A stretch of 64,000 nucleotides of DNA, taken from the NCBI GenBank assembly GCA_035712365.1, contig DASTAW010000041.1, positions 1 to 64,000 of the forward strand, read 5' to 3'. A program made the position numbers and the translations under genes. Below are positions 62,287-64,000 of this stretch, in pieces. The DNA is from Terriglobia bacterium. GTDB taxonomy: Bacteria; Acidobacteriota; Terriglobia; UBA7540. Under the pieces are notes generated by a model that saw nothing but the letters and a program-made list of their open reading frames with translations, searched no databases and was not told the origin of the DNA. How positions within the stretch are numbered: position 1 is the stretch's first letter; the number at the start of each line of letters is the position of its first letter.

Positions 62287-63483
62287 ATGCCGGCGGGAAC
62301 CAAACAGAAGGATTATTATGGCGATTTGGGAGTAGACCGCGCCGCCAAGGCTGACCAGATCCGGAAAGCTTACCGTCGGCTTGCCAGAAAGCACCATCCT
62401 GATGTGAACCCAGGTAATAAGCAGGCGGAAGAAAAATTCAAAGAAATCCAGGAAGCGTACAACGTTCTCAGCGACGAAAAAAAACGGAAGATTTACGATC
62501 AGTATGGATTCTACTCCGATAATATTCCAGCCGACGCTTACGAGGCTTATGCGAGAGGCCCCGTGGAGGACGCCAAAAATGGTCCGCGCGTCGATTTCTC
62601 CGGCTTCGATTTCTCTGATTTCACTCCCCAGGAAGAGCGCCCGGCGGGGTTTGGTTCAACTTTTCGCGACATCTTCTCCCAAATTTTCACGCGCGGAGGC
62701 GAAGGCCCGGAAGCCGCGGCGGGGCCGGCTCGCGGGCGAGACATCGAGCACCACATGCACCTGGGCTTCTGGGACGCGATACGAGGAACCCAGGTCCGGA
62801 TTACCATCGGCAGGGAAGAAGTTTGCGCCGCCTGCAACGGTAAGGGAACCCAGGCAGGCCCGGCGGTGACCTGCCCGGCCTGCGGCGGCAGCGGAAAAGT
62901 CCAGCGGACCGCGGGGGCAATGCGCTTTTCGACGACCTGTCCGCAGTGCGGCGGCACAGGACGGCAACAGAGCCCCTGCCCCTCATGCAAAGGAACGGGA
63001 CATATCCGCAAGCCGGAGACGTTTGACGTGAGAATCCCGCCGGGTGTCGACTCGGGATCGCGGGTCCGCGTACCGGGAAAGGGCAACGCTGGCGCTAACG
63101 GCGGACCGCCGGGCGACCTGTATATTCTGACCGACGTCGAGCCTCATCCATATTTCGAACGCAAGGGAGATAACTTTTACGTCAAGGTGCCGATCAGCGT
63201 CACCGAGGCCGCGCTGGGCACAAAAGTTGAGGTGCCAACCATCGACGGGCCCACGACCATTCGGATTCCTCCCGGCACTCAGGGCGGACAAAAGCTCCGC
63301 ATCCGCGGGAAAGGCGCGCCCTCGCTGCGGGCGAGTCAGCGCGGCGATCAGTTCGTGGAAGTTGAGATCAAGATCCCGCGAGTGGCCGACGAGCGCAGCA
63401 AGGAAATCCTGAAAGAACTTGACCGGCTGAATCCGTCAGATCTTCGCAGCGACTTGCGGAAGTACTTCAAGGTCCCGATGTAG
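62287..63483 (+). CDS. dnaJ: Chaperone DnaJ (Hsp40)
   Basis: 398 residues from the ATG at 62287 (AGGGG about 8 nt upstream; the frame is open to 62137). J domain with HHPDVN in [32 protein letters not shown], then a Gly/Phe-poor linker with [12 protein letters not shown], four CxxCxGxG zinc repeats ([32 protein letters not shown]) and a C-terminal peptide-binding domain. This is a complete type I DnaJ that stimulates DnaK ATPase. Confidence 0.95.
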   Translation: MPAGTKQKDYYGDLGVDRAAKADQIRKAYRRLARKHHPDVNPGNKQAEEKFKEIQEAYNVLSDEKKRKIYDQYGFYSDNIPADAYEAYARGPVEDAKNGPRVDFSGFDFSDFTPQEERPAGFGSTFRDIFSQIFTRGGEGPEAAAGPARGRDIEHHMHLGFWDAIRGTQVRITIGREEVCAACNGKGTQAGPAVTCPACGGSGKVQRTAGAMRFSTTCPQCGGTGRQQSPCPSCKGTGHIRKPETFDVRIPPGVDSGSRVRVPGKGNAGANGGPPGDLYILTDVEPHPYFERKGDNFYVKVPISVTEAALGTKVEVPTIDGPTTIRIPPGTQGGQKLRIRGKGAPSLRASQRGDQFVEVEIKIPRVADERSKEILKELDRLNPSDLRSDLRKYFKVPM

Positions 63484-63520
63484 AGGCGGGCTGCCCGGAT
63501 GCGGGCAGTCTGAAAAATTC

Positions 63521-63919
63521 ATGGCAAAACGAGGCAGAAAACCCCGGGGCAAAGCAGGCTACATGATCAGCGCCGTGGCGGAAATGTATAGCATCCATCC
63601 GCAGACGCTGCGCCTTTACGAGCGCGAAGGTCTGCTGATTCCTTCGCGGAGTGAAGGCAACACGCGTTTTTATACTGGTGAGGACCTGGAGGCGCTCGAA
63701 ACCATTCTGAGCCTGACCCGTGACCTGGGCGTCAACCTGGCAGGTGTGGAAATCATTTTGAACATGCGAAAACGCATGGAGGAAATGGGAAAAGAAATGC
63801 AGGAGTTCGTCAAATATGTGGAGAAGGAAGTTATCACCCGAACCGGCGAGCCCCCCGAAGAGATGCAGAACGCGCTTGTCCGGGTCATCCCGCCTTACCT
63901 GATCCGGATGCGCCGCTGA
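63521..63919 (+). CDS. hspR: HspR, MerR-type heat-shock repressor
   Basis: 132 residues. A MerR-type winged helix: MISAVAEMYSIHPQTLRLYEREGLLIPSRSEGNTRFYTGEDLEALETI, followed by a coiled-coil dimerisation helix (GVEIILNMRKRMEEMGKEMQEFVKYVEKEV). In Actinobacteria and Helicobacter HspR represses dnaK operons by binding HAIR sites, with DnaK as corepressor. It is the last gene of the dnaK cluster, 37 nt after dnaJ. It is the best candidate regulator of the two similar heat-shock promoters in this window. Confidence 0.92.
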   Translation: MAKRGRKPRGKAGYMISAVAEMYSIHPQTLRLYEREGLLIPSRSEGNTRFYTGEDLEALETILSLTRDLGVNLAGVEIILNMRKRMEEMGKEMQEFVKYVEKEVITRTGEPPEEMQNALVRVIPPYLIRMRR

Positions 63920-64000
63920 AACGAAAGCCTTGCTGTGCAACCCGCGACGAAGCCTTCAGCGCCAAGCCGGGTCCGGAACTTTAACCACGCCCCAGGTCTT

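Overview
The window looks like a chromosomal segment of an Acidobacteriota bacterium. This rests on family content, not on a database search. It has a MacB/FtsX-type permease of the kind abundant in Acidobacteria (ADOP), a peptide-N-glycanase A homologue, a BlaI/M56-TonB signalling pair, a UPF0182 protein, putative-Ig repeats, short GTAG-headed palindromes scattered between genes, and two UGA-containing peroxiredoxin genes (selenocysteine use is known in Acidobacteria such as Solibacter). No rRNA, tRNA, CRISPR array, transposase or phage gene was recognised.

Layout. 1-765: 3' end of a secreted putative-Ig protein. 1255-12696 (minus): outer-membrane biogenesis block lolC/E, ADOP permease, lolD, clpC, bamA, skp, ending in a clear intrinsic terminator. 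12806-13989 (plus): DUF4142 and membrane proteins. 14422-18284: lysS, an unknown protein with a near-consensus promoter, and a phosphofructokinase with PPi-type active-site residues. 18487-25752 (minus): translation/transcription operon rimP-nusA-infB-ylxP-rbfA-truB plus a LysE-like transporter. Its leader carries a consensus promoter followed at once by an intrinsic terminator. 26224-39335: accessory region with methyltransferases, a sugar kinase, secreted and outer-membrane proteins, PNGase A and a CocE-type hydrolase. 39942-45487: receiver-like paralogues, GIY-YIG and YcxB-like proteins, a PIN-domain toxin pair and a repeat-rich gene-free stretch. 45565-50926: proteostasis and redox cluster of clpB, two hsp20 genes and two tandem peroxiredoxins. 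50973-59543: secreted protein, small protein plus dcd, UPF0182, blaI-blaR1-like pair, queF. 59877-63919: dnaK, a small Cys-containing protein, dnaJ, hspR.

Most notable: two adjacent peroxiredoxin genes (49782-50396 and 50453-50926) each have an in-frame UGA exactly at the peroxidatic-cysteine codon. Each UGA is followed 14 nt later by a hairpin of identical architecture whose stems differ by compensatory changes, so both are almost certainly selenoproteins with SECIS elements. Ordinary gene calling would split the first and miss the second.

Second, the promoters of dnaK and of the upstream hsp20 gene share 25 of 29 positions, including the spacer, which suggests a common operator or sigma factor; hspR lies in the same window. 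Third, two permease genes (lolC/E and ADOP) end in the same way, with the GTAG head of a REP-like palindrome supplying the stop codon. Together the genes suggest a cell investing in envelope assembly, secreted degradation of glycoconjugates, and protein and peroxide stress defence.
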